Of a stretch of 64,000 nt of DNA, positions 63,561 to 64,000 are shown in pieces; position 1 is the first letter of the stretch, and every line of letters begins with the position of its first letter. The stretch comes from Epiperipatus broadwayi. Lineage: Eukaryota; Onychophora; Udeonychophora; Euonychophora; Peripatidae. The DNA lies in contig JAQFVV010006352.1 of assembly GCA_028023455.1 (NCBI GenBank), forward strand, positions 1,572,204 to 1,636,203, in the 5' to 3' direction. The notes beneath the pieces are model-generated. The model was not told where the DNA came from and did not search any database. It saw only the letters and a program-made list of their open reading frames with translations. A program made the translations under genes and the position numbers.

Positions 63561-64000
63561 GATGAAGCTTTTTCCAACAAGAGTTTAATTACTCCATTCA
63601 ATATTGTAGAGGGATAGAAAATGTGGTAACAGATGCAGTGAGTCAGAACCCAGACTCCACATTGTCAAAACATTTATAGATAGATAATGTCAGTATAGCA
63701 ACAATGGGGATGATAAAGGATAAGTCTGTAGAAGAATATTTGAAGCATTTAAGGGATCAACAGAGACAGGATGTGACTTGCAGGCACATTATGGATAGGA
63801 TACAGAAAAAGAAATGCAACCATGGTAGAACAGGGAAAATGATAGAGAGAAAACAGGATGCAAGATACCATTTGAGCAAAGGGATATTATGGTACTTGAC
63901 AGATGTGAAGGAAGATATATGGAGAATGATAGTACCCAATGTTACAAGAAAGGTTAATTAGATATACTGATTGCATATATGGACACTATGGGGTAGACAA
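63561..64000 (+). pseudogene. Gypsy integrase N-terminal region, incomplete
   Basis: VVTDAVSQNPDST (about 63625-63660) is the RNase H end (usually VADALSR). It is followed by an 85-aa frame (63704-63961) with SVEEYLKHLRDQQRQD and RYHLSKGILWYL, typical of the segment before the integrase HHCC zinc domain. GHYGVD at about 63980 matches the first H-rich block of that domain. The rest lies beyond the window. Confidence 0.78.

Larger units (their letters stand above)
61800..64000 (+). mobile_element. Ty3/Gypsy LTR retrotransposon pol remnant, cut by the right edge
   Basis: Protease, reverse transcriptase, RNase H and the start of integrase follow in the canonical Gypsy order on the plus strand, with numerous stops and frameshifts. 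The element is less AT-rich than its surroundings. Neither LTR is visible: the 3' side lies outside the window and the 5' side is lost or unrecognised. It has no bearing on host function beyond insertion. Confidence 0.9.

Overview
This is strongly AT-rich nuclear DNA of an animal, most likely an invertebrate. The evidence is indirect. The window holds Penelope-like, RTE-like, L1/Tx1-like and Ty3/Gypsy retroelement remains, tRNA-derived SINEs, and very long tetranucleotide and (AT)n microsatellites. There are no bacterial-style gene clusters, rRNAs or intact functional tRNAs. I cannot name the species. I see no convincing host protein-coding gene: every recognisable coding stretch is a broken retroelement, and most short open frames are chance ORFs in AT-rich sequence.

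Layout. Positions 1-4500 hold Penelope-like element (PLE) ends, several folded into long inverted repeats (3199-4117 and 4185-4470), an unrelated palindrome (1900-2271) and a degenerate tandem repeat (2838-3198). Positions 5400-9400 hold dispersed repeats, an old single copy of a 337-bp repeat family (7504-7703) and a dead RTE-type LINE (8225-9362). Positions 11.5-17.4 kb hold a SINE with a target-site duplication, three copies of a repeat with a hammerhead-ribozyme-like core (12.7-13.4 kb), a 1.06-kb (TATC)n array, a 98-bp (GATA)n array and a sharp palindrome (17228-17385). Positions 17.4-31 kb are mostly unassigned AT-rich DNA with scattered repeats, a perfect 49-bp inverted repeat, a second SINE and an eroded LINE.

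Positions 31592-33372 hold the most striking structure: exact 337-bp monomers, three direct followed by two and a third inverted, bounded by an identical 14-bp sequence. Next come an L1/Tx1-like LINE on the minus strand (33488-35770) and two PLE palindromes carrying GIY-YIG endonuclease remnants (37124-37850, 38931-39836). Another non-LTR retrotransposon, only mildly frameshifted, lies at 42050-44030. The rest holds duplicated repeats, a 40-bp minisatellite (52729-53050), further palindromes, a 1.3-kb foldback element (58238-59570), microsatellites, and a Ty3/Gypsy pol remnant (61800-64000) running off the right edge.

How it fits together. The window is a graveyard of retrotransposition. The recurring theme is head-to-head inverted pairs of 5'-truncated PLE copies. 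They share a terminal GAAAGYRCTT-type box that resembles the 3' part of the hammerhead core known from PLE terminal repeats. The 337-bp array has the same tandem-then-inverted logic and may be a short RNA-hairpin-bearing, retrozyme-like or PLE-dependent element, although I could not find an intact ribozyme in it. All alignments were made by eye.
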